Notes under the pieces: model-generated
What the model was told of the DNA's origin: nothing
Database searches by the model: none
Seen by the model: only the letters and a program-made list of their open reading frames with translations
Part shown: positions 22,526 to 33,310 of the stretch, piece by piece
Position numbering within the stretch: position 1 is the first letter of the stretch
Layout of the letters: every line of letters begins with the position of its first letter
DNA from: Sphagnum compactum
Taxonomy: Eukaryota > Bryophyta > Sphagnopsida > Sphagnales
Assembly (NCBI GenBank): GCA_965153455.1
Contig: OZ234501.1
Coordinates: forward strand, 8,618,001 to 8,682,000
Direction: 5' to 3'
DNA: 64,000 nucleotides
Translations under genes and position numbers: made by a program

Positions 22526-24920
22526 TTACAAAAGACCTTTAAGCAACTCTGAGTCTCCTCCTTGAATCACAGTAAAATCTGGATTTGCTTCATCAAAAGT
22601 AGCACTTTGGTCCATATAAGCAGTGGCTATGGCCTTCCCTTTCTCCAAAACAGGTGAAGGAACTGTTGCTAAAAGCCTGCATCCACAAAAGATCGCAGTC
22701 ATATAGTTAGACAAAAAGAAAATAAAGTCTGGAGTTGTACACACTGAACATTTACTTTTGCATTACTGTCCAGCTTCTTACAGTAGTACAAATGCTCTAC
22801 ACATGAATGTTTATGAACAAAAGCTACTACTTTGTGCACTGATGATGTCAGGGAGGGAGATGCATCATGTCACAATTTACAAGAAATTCATGAAGACATT
22901 TTTGTGAGGCATTGGTGAAAACCCCACCTGTCTAAGGCAGTCACTGCTGCAGAGACTCTATCCTTCATGGTGTCCACAGAAGCTGATGATTCACTCCTTG
23001 ATGCCCGAATCAGGAGGGAGTCCAAGTCCTCTAAAGCACTGTTTGGATGTGTAGATGGTATTTGTCAGCAATAAAGCTTCTTAAATCCAGTGGAAGTTAG
23101 AATCAGATGATGACTCCTTCCACATCACCTAAATTGGAATGAGACATATTCAAACTTCCAGAGATCATGTTGCTTAACTCAGACCATACCTCAACCTTAA
23201 ATCCTTTGTTCAGCCTGGACACAATGGCAATAGAGCAGTATATGCAACCATCAAAATCAACACAACAATACAACAGGACAATGACTTGAACAATGAGAAT
23301 ACCCATACCTAAGACATTGCTCAACTGCATCAGTGGCAGCCTTTCCCTCACCTGCCTCTGCTGCATACTGTGCAACCTACAGAAAGAAAAATGAAACTTA
23401 GTAACAGAAATCCCAATGCTCTTTCTCATTACAACAGGATGTGAGACAGTGATACTGCAACTGAGGCAGCTAAGTACTGTACTAAACACAATTAATCATG
23501 AGATCTTGTGCACCAAAACAACAACCTTAGTTCAAGATAAAAATGCAGCATTTCTTCCCACTCCAGAAGTGTATGGAGGAGATTGTGCTCAGAAATCCAT
23601 GCAAACAACTGCTTTCGAACCAGAGGTTGAATGTAATTCTTCAAACTTGAGTCCATCTTGTTCCACCCTTTGAGGGTCAATGGTTTGCTAGAGGCTTACA
23701 GCTCTGATGTCCGTCCGAAGTGATCCTGCAGGTCCTGATCGCAATAGGGACCGTGCATCAGAAAATTCTGGTTTCTCTCTGACTAGGATTCCACCTGGTA
23801 CAAAGAAGAACACCATATCACATGCTCAGTCTCTGTATGGCAACAAATTGAATTGACAAGCTTGATTCTGTTGTCCCATACAAGAGGAAAAACTGTTGCT
23901 TCAGTTTCTGAAGTTTTTGCAGAGCTACACTGAGTTTTCCAGATGTGACTTCATATTACAGCTGCTTTCTCTTTGGATCTGGTGAAAGCTGGTGGTGAAA
24001 GAGCTTTATACCAACATCCTCAAACTGTCGCTGTGCCAACACCACTGTCGGTACATAAGTTTCCAATGGGTCAAGCTTCTTCCTGATGCCACACAAACAT
24101 CACATCAATGATGCATAAGGAGGGAATTGTCAGCAAAAGCTTCTATTGATTCCTCCTGATGCCACACAAACATCACATCAATGATGCATAAGGAGGGAAA
24201 TGTCAGAAAAAGCTTCTGCTGGAAAGCTTCTTCCTGATGATGCAACACAAACATCAAGTGCATAAGGAGGAAGTGTCAGAGAAAAAGCTGCTTCTGTTGA
24301 GAATCAACAGTCTATTGCCTTTCAGCAGATGGCAAATTCACTGTGCCCGTTGAAATCATCTTGCTACTTCTAATACCATCTCTGATACTCAGAAAAGAAG
24401 ATAATGGACAAGTGCAGGAGCTTTGAAGGGGAGCTACATGTGATGGGCATGCTCTTTCTACGCGCACCTCTTTATGTATTTGCTTAAAGCTCCTCCTCCT
24501 CCTCCTTCCGCAGCTGCAAACTCACAAGAAAATGTTGCAGTCTTATCGTCAACACTCCGTCAGATCTTTTGCTGATCAAGCACCACAAGTTGCACACCAG
24601 GAAGGCTCTTAAGACCTAAGAAGGTCCCAAACTAAGTTAGAAAAGAGTGCGACTTTTTCACCTTGCGATTCCAGTCCCGGGATGAAGAAAAGTCCAACCC
24701 ATAATGCAGCAGCAGCCGACGCTCGCCGCCGGCTCAATTTCCCTCCAGAAACAGCAGGCCCAATTTCACAGCACAAGGAATCACAGGTTCCTGCTTCGAC
24801 GACGCCCGTCTCCGCACACTGGGTGGTGGCAGCAGTGCTGCGACAACCGGAGCGAGGCCTCAGACGAAGAGAGTACGCAAGGTGAGGAATTGAAAGGGAG
24901 GAGGACATTGCTGCAGCCAT
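22526..24920 (-). CDS. Plastid-targeted, probably thylakoid-lumen protein of unknown function
   Basis: Five - strand exons (24920-24662, 23794-23700, 23376-23309, 23038-22928 and 22676-22526) join in consistent phase to 227 aa. Residues 1 to about 60 are rich in Ser, Ala and Arg like a chloroplast transit peptide. SRRRASAAAALWVGLFFIPG then looks like a second, twin-arginine-type lumenal signal. The mature part has VREKPEFSDARSLLRSGPAG, SLRTDIRA, VAQYAAEAGEGKAATDAVEQ, ALEDLDSLLIRASR, TMKDRVSAAVTALDRLLATV, PSPVLEKGKAIATAY and an acidic C-terminus. This fits a helical protein conserved in plants whose function I do not know; I recall similar Arabidopsis proteins only as uncharacterised plastid proteins. 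The start is the first ATG, with a second at codon 5. The leader carries a (GA)n tract. Confidence 0.78.
24076..24300. repeat. Three-copy tandem repeat (73-78 bp) in intron 1 of the plastid-protein gene
   Basis: Units start near 24081, 24154 and 24232 with 'tcctgatgccacacaaacat', followed by 'cacatcaatgatgcataagg' and 'gtcag.aaaagcttct'. Copies 1 and 2 are nearly identical; the third has small deletions. The array lies within the 867-base first intron of the - strand gene and has no coding role. Confidence 0.85.
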
Positions 24921-24946
24921 GTCTGCGTCCTTAAATCCACCTCCCT

Positions 24947-24950
<4 letters not shown>

Positions 24951-24987
<37 letters not shown>
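24951..24987. repeat. (CT)n microsatellite in the 5' leader of the plastid-protein gene
   Basis: An uninterrupted run of about 18 CT dinucleotides begins 31 bases before the - strand start codon at 24920. It reads as (GA)n in the transcript direction. It is followed by imperfect CT-rich sequence to about 25019. GA/CT tracts are common in plant 5' leaders and can bind BASIC PENTACYSTEINE proteins, but no function is shown here. Confidence 0.9.
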
Positions 24988-24990
<3 letters not shown>

Positions 24991-25233
24991 CTCGTGTGTG
25001 TATCTCTGTCTCTCTCTCAGCGATTTCCCACCTTCCCTTATCACCTTTGGCTGTGTTCCTCTGCTGCCTATGGGCTGAACTTTTTTCTTGCAAATGTGTT
25101 TGTCGATGCTTTTCGGGGGGGAGGGCGCGGCACTAGCAGCCGGACAAATCAGAAATGTAGGGCTTCGGGCCGTGTGTTCTGAGTGCAGACAAGAAGAATG
25201 GGGTTTCGTCTGTCTCTTATGGAGAAGCCATCA

Positions 25234-25839
25234 TCAGGGATGCAGTTCGATGCCCTTTCCTGCTGGTAGTCTCGTCTGATATGTGTGTGGCAGAAGAGAA
25301 CAAAGAGCAGGAAAATGAAATGAGAGATTAGCAGCAGCGGCCAGCCGCTGGTGGTGGTGGATGAGGTGGAGAGTCACGAACACTGCAATCAAAGCAACAA
25401 GGAGGAGGAGCGCAATTGCACTTGCCTGCAATTTCATTCTCTGCTCATGCATTCGCAATTCCATTTTCCTGCACTTTAATTCTCTGCTCACGTATCTGTA
25501 ATTCCATTCTCCTGTAAATTCCATTCTCTTCTGTTGCATCTTCTGCGATTCCTTTCTCTCTGCAATTCCATTCTCCAGCAATTTCATTCGCTGCTGCAGC
25601 ATCTTCTGCAATTCCATTCTCCTGCAAGTTTCATTCTCTGCTGCATCTTCAACATTAAACCAACTCTGAATAATAGTGTGAGCTTGGGCACAGTGCATAT
25701 CAGCATAGGGGGTGTTGTATTGAGGATGAAATGCAGATTGAATATGATAAGCAGATCGGGTTTTGGGTTTGTGCAATTCCTGCAGCAAATCTGAAGCTCT
25801 TGAAACAACATAGAAATGTATGCGGGTCATTGTTTCCAA
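25234..25839 (-). CDS. Hypothetical coiled-coil membrane protein encoded by a minisatellite
   Basis: This is a 201-codon - strand frame starting with ATG at 25839. The middle (about residues 70-135) is a run of degenerate heptads such as RRMELQKMLQQRMKLLENGI and KMQQKRMEF, predicted to be a charged coiled coil. It is followed by a clear membrane span (IALLLLVALIAVFVTLHLIHHH, about residues 140-160) and a 40-residue tail. The heptads come directly from the DNA minisatellite at 25420-25655, which could make a long frame by chance because its unit has no stops. No family was recognised and no splice evidence supports expression. The - strand orientation puts it upstream of the plastid-protein gene, so it could also be that gene's distal promoter. 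A real tail-anchored protein is possible but unproven. Confidence 0.3.
   Translation of the reverse strand: METMTRIHFYVVSRASDLLQELHKPKTRSAYHIQSAFHPQYNTPYADMHCAQAHTIIQSWFNVEDAAENETCRRMELQKMLQQRMKLLENGIAERKESQKMQQKRMEFTGEWNYRYVSRELKCRKMELRMHEQRMKLQASAIALLLLVALIAVFVTLHLIHHHQRLAAAANLSFHFPALCSLLPHTYQTRLPAGKGIELHP
25420..25655. repeat. Degenerate minisatellite, unit about 21 bp
   Basis: Variants of 'gcaattccattctcctgca' and 'atttcattctctgctgca' repeat about ten times, with interspersed 'catcttctgc' variants. The unit length is a multiple of three and free of stops on the - strand, which explains the open frame with M-E-L-Q heptads across it. Period and copy number vary, so this is an old, diverged array. 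Confidence 0.75.
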
Positions 25840-26219
25840 CTTTCCATTGTGCTGTGATTCTTGACAGGAAGCTACAAATTCTTCACTTCACTTGGAGACT
25901 AATGGAATGTTGAGAGCTTTGGATCTTAACTCATTTGTTACAGCACTTTGTGGTGCTGTGTTGTTAAAACCTTCCAGGCAAACTAACAATGTATAGCATA
26001 AGGGTAGCATTTGAGCATTACAAGAGACTGTGGTTTTTTTCTCACATCAAAGGTTGTGGCCGTGACGCATGTGTGAGATAAACTTTGTGGTTCCATGCTT
26101 TACAATGTACAATATGTGGCATTTATTGATATATTATATTAGCATTACCAGTTGACATTAAGTTATGGCACATATTACAATGAAGGGTTTTATGGTTTTA
26201 AGGTCCTGTGAACTAGAGC

Positions 26220-26277
26220 TTGGAGCCTGAGGCGTCTCTTCGGAGACATCTGATAAAAAAAAATTGGAGCCTGAGGC
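26220..26277 (+). pseudogene. Truncated U6 snRNA-like retro-insertion with 14-bp direct repeats
   Basis: The insert at 26234-26263 begins GTCTCTTCGGAGACATCTGA, then TAAAAAAAAA. It closely follows the 5' stem-loop and first ~25 nt of plant U6 snRNA (consensus GTCCCTTCGGGGACATCCGA then TAAAAT, from memory), with a paired C-to-T and G-to-A change in the stem. The insert is flanked on both sides by TTGGAGCCTGAGGC (26220-26233 and 26264-26277), a perfect 14-bp direct repeat like a target-site duplication. An A-run ends the insert. This is what LINE-type reverse transcription of a 3'-shortened U6 RNA would leave. U6 itself continues TTGGA after the A-run, so the last bases could be shared. There is no upstream USE or TATA promoter, so it is not a working U6 gene. 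Confidence 0.6.
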
Positions 26278-27200
26278 CACATGCAGCTGGAAAAACATGA
26301 ATGCACGAAGTTGCTACCCTTATGTTGTGTAAAGACCATCCCATCCAGTCCAAATGGCTGCTTGTCTCATCAGGAGGACACCTTACATGGTGGAAGATTT
26401 CTTACACAGCGGAAGTTGTCCTTTGCAATATTAGGCCTGACAAGGTTCCTCTAAAATTCACTAGAAAATATCAGACAGGTCTTTATGATGGACTAAAAAT
26501 CCACATAATTGGAAGTTGCAAAATTATAACTGCTCAAAACAACAATGTTGCAATGCTTCAAATGATGGGCCGCAGAAGCAATTCAACACCTGGTCTATTC
26601 AAGGATGGAGGAAGAGCCCGTGATGGTACTACACAAAATGGTGAACACTTGACCTCATCATGAGTGGAAAAAACTAACAGAGCACCATCGATGCTACGCA
26701 GTGAGTTGTGCCACATCTGAAAACTTGACATCAGACTGGGAATACTGTTCATTGGTCGTGCTCTGGAGTCATCTGTCAAAGCAACAAAGAATGGGAGACC
26801 CAGATGTACAAAACCCACTGATTTGTGAAAATATGGAAAGCATAACTCCTAGTATCCTTGATATGCCAACGACCACTTAGATGTTGAAGATCCATGTCCA
26901 AACTCAATTTGCTCTTGGACTTTGATGCTGGGGCAAATAGGGGCCTTCAAGATCATTAAGTAAGACGTAAGACTCATTCTTTTCTTGTATGGAAGAAAAA
27001 TGCAAATCCCTTGGAGAATCCTGTCATTTTCTTGGCATGATTTTGATACCAAATGTTGCTGGTTATTTTTCTCAAAAGGAGAAAAAGAAACTGAAACTGG
27101 TAAGGAGGACATACCTTCTAAGCTTTCCACATCTTTTGAGATTACTGTCATGTTTCTGCACAAATACATTGTGCAACTGATACTAATTACTAGAACCCAA
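26278..27200. other. Intergenic, no gene recognised
   Basis: Two overlapping frames of about 120 codons (26301-26663 + and 26849-27229 -) are present but show no motif, repeat or family resemblance, and no splice-consistent extension was found. This region leads into the decayed copia element, and its right part may contain remains of the element's 5' LTR that I cannot recognise. Confidence 0.35.
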
Positions 27201-30200
27201 TTTACAAATTGCAAGTCAGCAAGAGACATGTGGGTTTTACATGAAGAAGAATTTTGCTGGCATGGATTGATTGTATTTTGTCCAATGACAAATATTAATC
27301 ATGGCAATGTCTTCTCTTCATATGGTGCTTATCAAATTGATAAGTTGAATAATATTAATTTATAATACTTGGTTGATTAGCTACAAATGCTATTAATGAG
27401 AAGGAAAATTTGGGGAGTGATTGATGGGTCTAAATTAGATCAAGGGCATCAAATAATGGTTTACATATGGCTTGGAAGTTGAAAGACTCCAAGACACAAG
27501 CAAACATAATTTTTCATTGCAATGATTGGTAGATACAAACAATAAAACAATTAAATACCTTCAAAGCAATGTGGGACAAATTAAAGGCACAATATGAATA
27601 CATAGATATGGTATTTGAGGTTGCCATTCATAAAATGTTAATCCAACTTACATTATAGAAAACTCAATCACTAATTGACTTTATAAAAGAATGGCAAGAA
27701 CTTCTAGATGAAGCCATAGTGGTTAAGCCCAAATTCCAAGGGAAGTCCAAACAATATCACAAACCTTCCCAATATAATGCTAGTATTGCATGAACCCCAA
27801 ATGCACATCAAGATAAAACTTGTCATTATTGTGGGAAAAATAATCATGTTGCACTAGATTGTAATCAAAAGAAATGAGATAGATTCAATGGAATTATAAA
27901 ATCAAATCAATATAAAATCAAGCTAATTTAGTCACTGAACCATTGCAACTATTTGCAATTGTTGATCAAAAGTTTAATATAGCTAAAAATACATGTTCCT
28001 TGACATTGGAGCAACCCAACACACGACTCCACATAAGAATGGTTTAATTCATACAAATTATTGGATAAACCATTAACTATGTACATGGGGGGTGACCATC
28101 AACATCAAGTTGTAAGCATTGGAATTGTTACTATTTGTTTATAAATAGGTCACATTAGAACTATATGTGATCTGATGCATATATTTACATTGGCAAAGAA
28201 TTTCATTTCAATATCTAAAGTAACAAAGTAAGGAAAAAAAAATCCTTCTTCCCTGATCATTGTATTTAAAACTTATTTACAAAAGAGGAAAAAATATCAA
28301 TTAAATGCCATAAAAAGGATCATTGGGTAAAAGCATGGTAAAGTAGATGAAAAAATGTAGATGTCTCCTTTGAAATCTTGTGTCATGAACATAATTATAA
28401 AAAATAACATCAAATTGCAAGAAATTATGTGTCAAGATTCATCCTTATTGTGTATTCTGTTTTAGTTATAAAAAATAAAAGCACGTGAAATAAAAAACTA
28501 AATGAAAAATAGATTTGAAACTTGTTGATTAATGTTTTTTCAAAAATACTTTAAAAACCTTAATGAAACAAATGCATGTGAAGTTAAAATATGAAGATTC
28601 TTTAAAGGGTGATACAAAAAAATAAAATAAAATAAAATTGTTAGAACCTACTTGCACCTACTTGCAAAAGTTCATATGTGAAAGCACACATTAAAAGCTA
28701 CTTATATTTTTGAAAACCTACTTGAAACCTAGTTTCATAATCTGAAATTTGAAAATTAATGGGCATTAGTCAAAAAGTATCTCATTTTTTATCATTTAGT
28801 TAAAAACATTAAATATTCACATAATCTTGCTTACACTTCACAGTATTTGGTTGAAGTGGGGTCAAACCATATGACTAATTATTTGGCTATGATGATCACA
28901 TCTAATAACAACTTTTCAATACCATGACATCATAGACTAAGTCACTTACATTATGAGATAATGAAAAAAATGATAAAATTCAATTTGATAATTGGATTGT
29001 TTAATGTATTATATAACCAACTTCCAATGTGAAAGGTGTATCCTAGGAAACCAACCCCTTACATGTTTCCTTAATAACCTTGTTTTTAGATTAGAAGGAA
29101 TTTTAGGTTTGGTTCATACTAACTTGTGTGGACCCATGCAAGTATAGATCAATGATGGTGTTAAATATTTTGTTGTTTTTATTGATGATTACTTGCGGTA
29201 TACTACATTGATTTATCTTTTGCACAAGAAGAAGTGTTTGAAAAATTTCAAATGTACAAGGTAATGGTTGAAATAAAAGTAGGCATGAAGTTGAAGACAC
29301 TTTGATCTGAGTGTTATTATGGTTAGAGTTTACATCAAAAGAGTTTTCCAACTTTTGTGAGGTTAATGACATATCCAAACAATTAACTAACTATACCTCA
29401 GAACACAATGGTGTTGTTGAACATAATAACAAGACATTTGTTGGATCGACATGTAATATGTTGAAATTTGCAAAATTGCTTAAGGCTAAATTATTTATAA
29501 CATCACAATTATATGCTAAATAGATCATCTACCTTTTGGTGCTTGGCAAGACCCCTTATGAATGTTGATAGGTAGAAAACTAGATATCATCCATTTTGGT
29601 ATATTTGATTATGTTGCTTATAAACATGTGCTTGAAGAAAAACATCAAAAAATTGATATTTAACTTGTTAAAACAAAGTATATAGGATATTCTGAACTTG
29701 ATGGTGTCAAAGGTTACTGTTTATATAATATGGTCACTCGAAAAGGTTCTTTTAGTAGAAATGTCATTTTTGATGAAAATGTTATATTGCCAAATATGGT
29801 ACATGGTTCTGTCATAACACAACTATGAACAATACAATCATTATTGGCTCCTCCTCAAAATAATCCTCATATATATTTAGTGTATGAAGTAAACACACCT
29901 CAAAATAATTATGTGCATCCATTGTCACCAGAGTCACATATTCACCCATTGAACACCCAAAATACTACCAACAATACCCCAAATACATTTAAACCTCAAT
30001 TTGAAATTCAAGCCTATATTGAAGCTTCATTTCACACCTTTCCCATTCCCCTTTTTCACAATCTGACAATCAACAAGAACCAATTTAAGATGGTCAAAAT
30101 CATACCGCTAAGGTAAATTTACATCAATAAAGTTTGTAGATATAGATTTTACATACTCTACATATGGGTTTCTCAGCCCAAACAAATGAATCAGCATCTT

Positions 30201-31850
30201 ACAAAGATGCTTTGGCTCAATCTGACTTTTCTAATTGGAAATCCACTATGGATTTTAAATATAGTGGATTTCCACTATGGATTTCTAATTGGAAACCCTA
30301 AACCCTAAACCCATAATCAAACATAGATTTTGGTTCCTTGCTCTTGGGATCAATCCATGGTTGGGTGTAAGTGGGTATATAAATGTAAATATAAAGTTGA
30401 TGAGACAATAATAGATATATAAAAAGTTCGATTAACGCCTAAAGGTTTCAATCAAGTTGAAAGGATTGACTATAATGAGACATTCTCCCTTGTGGTCAAA
30501 ATGATTCCATTATGAGTTTTACTTATTTTGATCATTATTCATAATTATCATGTTCATCAACTTGACATCCAAATTGCATTTTTACATGGTCATTCAGATG
30601 AAGAAATTTATATGGAAAAGTTAGCTAGATGCATTTACAAAATGGAGATAAAGTTTATAAACTTTTGAAAACCATTTACAAATTGAAGCGAAGTTCAAGG
30701 TATGAATAAATAATAAGACATTTGTGGTCCTAAGATTATATGTGGATGATTTGGTGGTCATTTCACTTGGTCTTCATTATTTAAAGCATTATAAAGATGA
30801 ATAAAATGAAAATGTTTCAATGATTAACAATTTTCTTTTTCATATTCTCTTGCAATCCAAATCATCCAAGATTAATCTACTAAATCCATCAAGTTATCAC
30901 AAGAAAAATATATTTAAGATATCCTTGCAAAATTTAACATGGTGGATTATAAACCAGTTCTCCCATGTCATCAAAAGGTTAAACTAACAAAAGACATGAG
31001 CCCATCTTCTTTTGTTGAATAACATGTTATTATAGAAGTTCCTTGGCTATGTTAGCATTACAGGGCACCTAACTTATTTAGCAACAACAATATGACTGCA
31101 TCTATCATATCCAGTGGGCCATTGTATTCAATTTATCAACCTAGTCCAAGCCATTGGAGTGATGTAATTTTTTTTGTCATTACTTACAATTTACTAGAAC
31201 CATAAGGTTGACGTAGCTACTCTTCATTTGAAAATGTATGTTTGCAAGGTTATACTGGCACAGATTGGGCCAGTGATGCCAATACATGAAACTCCACATT
31301 CAGTTACATTTTCATGCTCGGAGGTTTACTTATATTTTGGCATTGCCGCAAGCATTTTGACCGTGGCTTTGTCTTCAACAAAAAGTGAATAAATTACAGC
31401 AACTTCTCTTGCTAAAGAGGTGGTATAGTTGTAGCAACTCCTTCAAAATTTGGCTCCAATTCTTATTGCTATATGCCTCAACCTATTACACTACATTATG
31501 ATAATCCATCTTGCATTTTATTTAACAAAGAAACTTCATTTTCATGATTGCACATATTGAACTTTGATATCATTTCTTATGTGAGAACATGAAAAATAAA
31601 AAAAATCACCACAAAATATTGCCCAACCAATACTATGTGGCCTGATTTCCTTACTAAAAGTCCGTCCTCAACCTAAACATTGCAAGTGTTGCACTGTTGT
31701 TGGACTCATATAGATTCTCTTGTCATCAAGTAGCTATAGCTGAAGGTGGAGTATTCAATGATAGAGATGATTAGCTGAAACGGGAGTGTTACACCATTTA
31801 TAACTACAACATTATACCATTATCAATGTTTTCGTTAAGGAAGAATGTTA
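27200..31850 (+). mobile_element. Decayed Ty1/copia retrotransposon
   Basis: Domains appear in copia order on the + strand but in broken frames. Gag N-terminal LLMRRKIWGVIDGSKL is at about 27385-27440. A CX2CX4HX4C zinc knuckle is at 27821-27862 (CHYCGKNNHVALDC). A protease core LDIGATQHTT is near 27990-28020, with FISISKV near 28200. The pre-integrase block LWHYRLSHLHYE is near 28930. Integrase fragments are LVHTNLCGPM, GVKYFVVFIDDY and HNGVVEHNNKTF (29100-29450). Reverse transcriptase has LYVDDLVV near 30740. RNase H has ALSSTKSE near 31365, with WPDFLTKSP near 31640. Integrase before reverse transcriptase identifies copia, not gypsy. Stops and shifts occur in all domains. A possible 3' LTR starts with TGTTA near 31785, but no matching 5' LTR was found. 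About 500 extra bases (about 28260-28830) sit between protease and integrase. Confidence 0.85.
30241..30313. repeat. Small foldback plus interstitial telomere-like repeat inside the copia RT region
   Basis: GGAAATCCACTAT and ATAGTGGATTTCC form a 13-bp inverted repeat (about 30237-30274). A second 'tttctaattggaaa' copy and 20 bases of (AAACCCT)n at 30294-30313 follow directly. The telomere-type bases interrupt the reverse transcriptase similarity, so they were added after the element inserted. Confidence 0.7.
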
Positions 31851-32100
31851 TGATTGTGTATTTAATTCTTAGGTCATGAATAAGTACAACCCTCAGGGAT
31901 AAAGAGTTGTAACTCTCCTAAAGAAATATGACTTATGAGCTGAAGGGTGAAGCACATTTAAAACGTCTATGGCAGGGAGGAGAGCTTGGGGGAGGAGAGC
32001 TTAGTTATGTTTACCATATACTATAATATAATGTGATTCTTATATTCTTATGAACCAAGGTTTTGGTTTTTTCAAAGAATCAAACCGAAACTGAGATCCT
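31785..32100 (+). repeat. Possible 3' LTR of the copia element
   Basis: Directly after the end of the RNase H region comes the purine-rich 'gctgaaacgggag', then TGTTACACC, as expected for a polypurine tract followed by an LTR starting TGTTA. The LTR end cannot be fixed because no second copy was found at the 5' side. The candidate is thus supported only by position and the TG start. Confidence 0.35.
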
Positions 32101-32242
32101 GAGTTTTAAATCCTGAGTTTTAAAGAACTGGAACTGGATCTAGGATACTGGTGAGTTTCATGAAAGATGTAATAAAGACCCAACAATTTTTTAGGCAGTT
32201 ATTTAATTTTTTCAAGAAAATTGACAACCATGATGACACATA

Positions 32243-32447
32243 ATAACTGGGTATTTGATTTTTTGATAATCATGATTATATATTAGATCTGGGTATTTAT
32301 TTTTTTGATAAACATGATTATACATTAGATCTGGGCATTTAATTTTTTGATAGCCATGATTATATATTAGATCTGGGGTTTTTTTTTTGGATAACCATAA
32401 TATATATTAGATCTGGGTATTTAATTTTTTTGATAATTATGAGAATC
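32243..32447. repeat. AT-rich tandem array, five units of about 42 bp
   Basis: The unit 'agatctgggtatttattttt' followed by 'ttgataaacatgattataca' and 'tt' occurs about five times. The junctions 'agatctggg' are near 32285, 32327, 32369 and 32408, and a first variant (ataactggg) starts near 32243. Spacing is 42, 42 and 39. Units differ by a few substitutions and T-run lengths. It is a non-coding minisatellite next to the copia element. Confidence 0.88.
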
Positions 32448-33203
32448 AATTTTGATACTCAGCCTGATACCTGGTTGGGTTTGGTGCAATTTCTAATAGC
32501 CACCCTCTGTTTTGGGTTGCATCTAAATGTTATAGATATCCCATCCCTAAACTAAATATGGGTCTCTGAGTCCAAATTTAACATTTCCTCATATAAATTT
32601 GAATTCATCATTTAAATTTAAATTTTATGAGTTTATAAGAGGTTTAGCTTCGAATGATGTCATTCACATTGATTCCATGAATGTAAATGAGCCTTTGTGT
32701 TGTGGAAAGTAAGGATAGACAGAATCAGGGGTCAGTTATGGATTCCTTTGTTTGAACTGGAATTGGGAGGCATTAAATAGGTGCAACAAATTAAATGGGG
32801 CTCTGTCTGGGATGCCTTTGGTGATGGTTGGGTTGGCTGGTTTGGGGCTCTTTCGGAGCTGAATGCATAAATTGCATGACTGATTCTTAGATTACCCTCT
32901 GTAACTTGTGCTCTTCCATTTGTGAGCTTTCCAATCTCCACTTATCTGTCCTATGTAGTGGACATGGACAAATGTGCTCCACCTGCAGAGTATGTAACCA
33001 ACTTCAAAATATATTCCAAAGAATAACACATTTACTAATTACATAAAGGTCTGAGGAAGCAGATTATGTCATTTTCTTGATCACATTATATGACATAATC
33101 ATCTGGTGATGTTCATACACTCATAATAGTGACCAAAATCTTTTTGTTGAGCATGAATTTTTTCTTTAAACAGTAGAATCTACCACCCTAGACCTTAATG
33201 TAA
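32448..33203. other. AT-rich intergenic DNA, nothing recognised
   Basis: No gene, RNA or repeat could be supported. A 69-codon - strand frame (32732-32941) shows no known motif. Confidence 0.4.
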
Positions 33204-33310
33204 TGGAATGGCCTTGCACTGCCCATTATGCTGGTGCTTTGACTTAGCTCATCCAAGCATTGCTCGCTTGGTGCCTTACGCTACACAATGGGCAAGGCTT
33301 GGCCATTCCA
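33204..33310. repeat. Foldback element of about 107 bp
   Basis: TGGAATGGCC-TTGCACTGCCCATTAT at the left end pairs with the right end, whose reverse complement is TGGAATGGCCAAGCCTTGCC followed by CATTGT. The arms are about 26 bases with a few mismatches and about 55 bases lie between them. It has no coding capacity and is of MITE or small-foldback type. The target duplication is unclear (TA or TAA possible). Confidence 0.65.

Noticed and set aside
32243-32447. Regular short repeats reminiscent of a CRISPR array
   Set aside because: Units are contiguous without unique spacers, AT-rich, and in a plant nuclear context.
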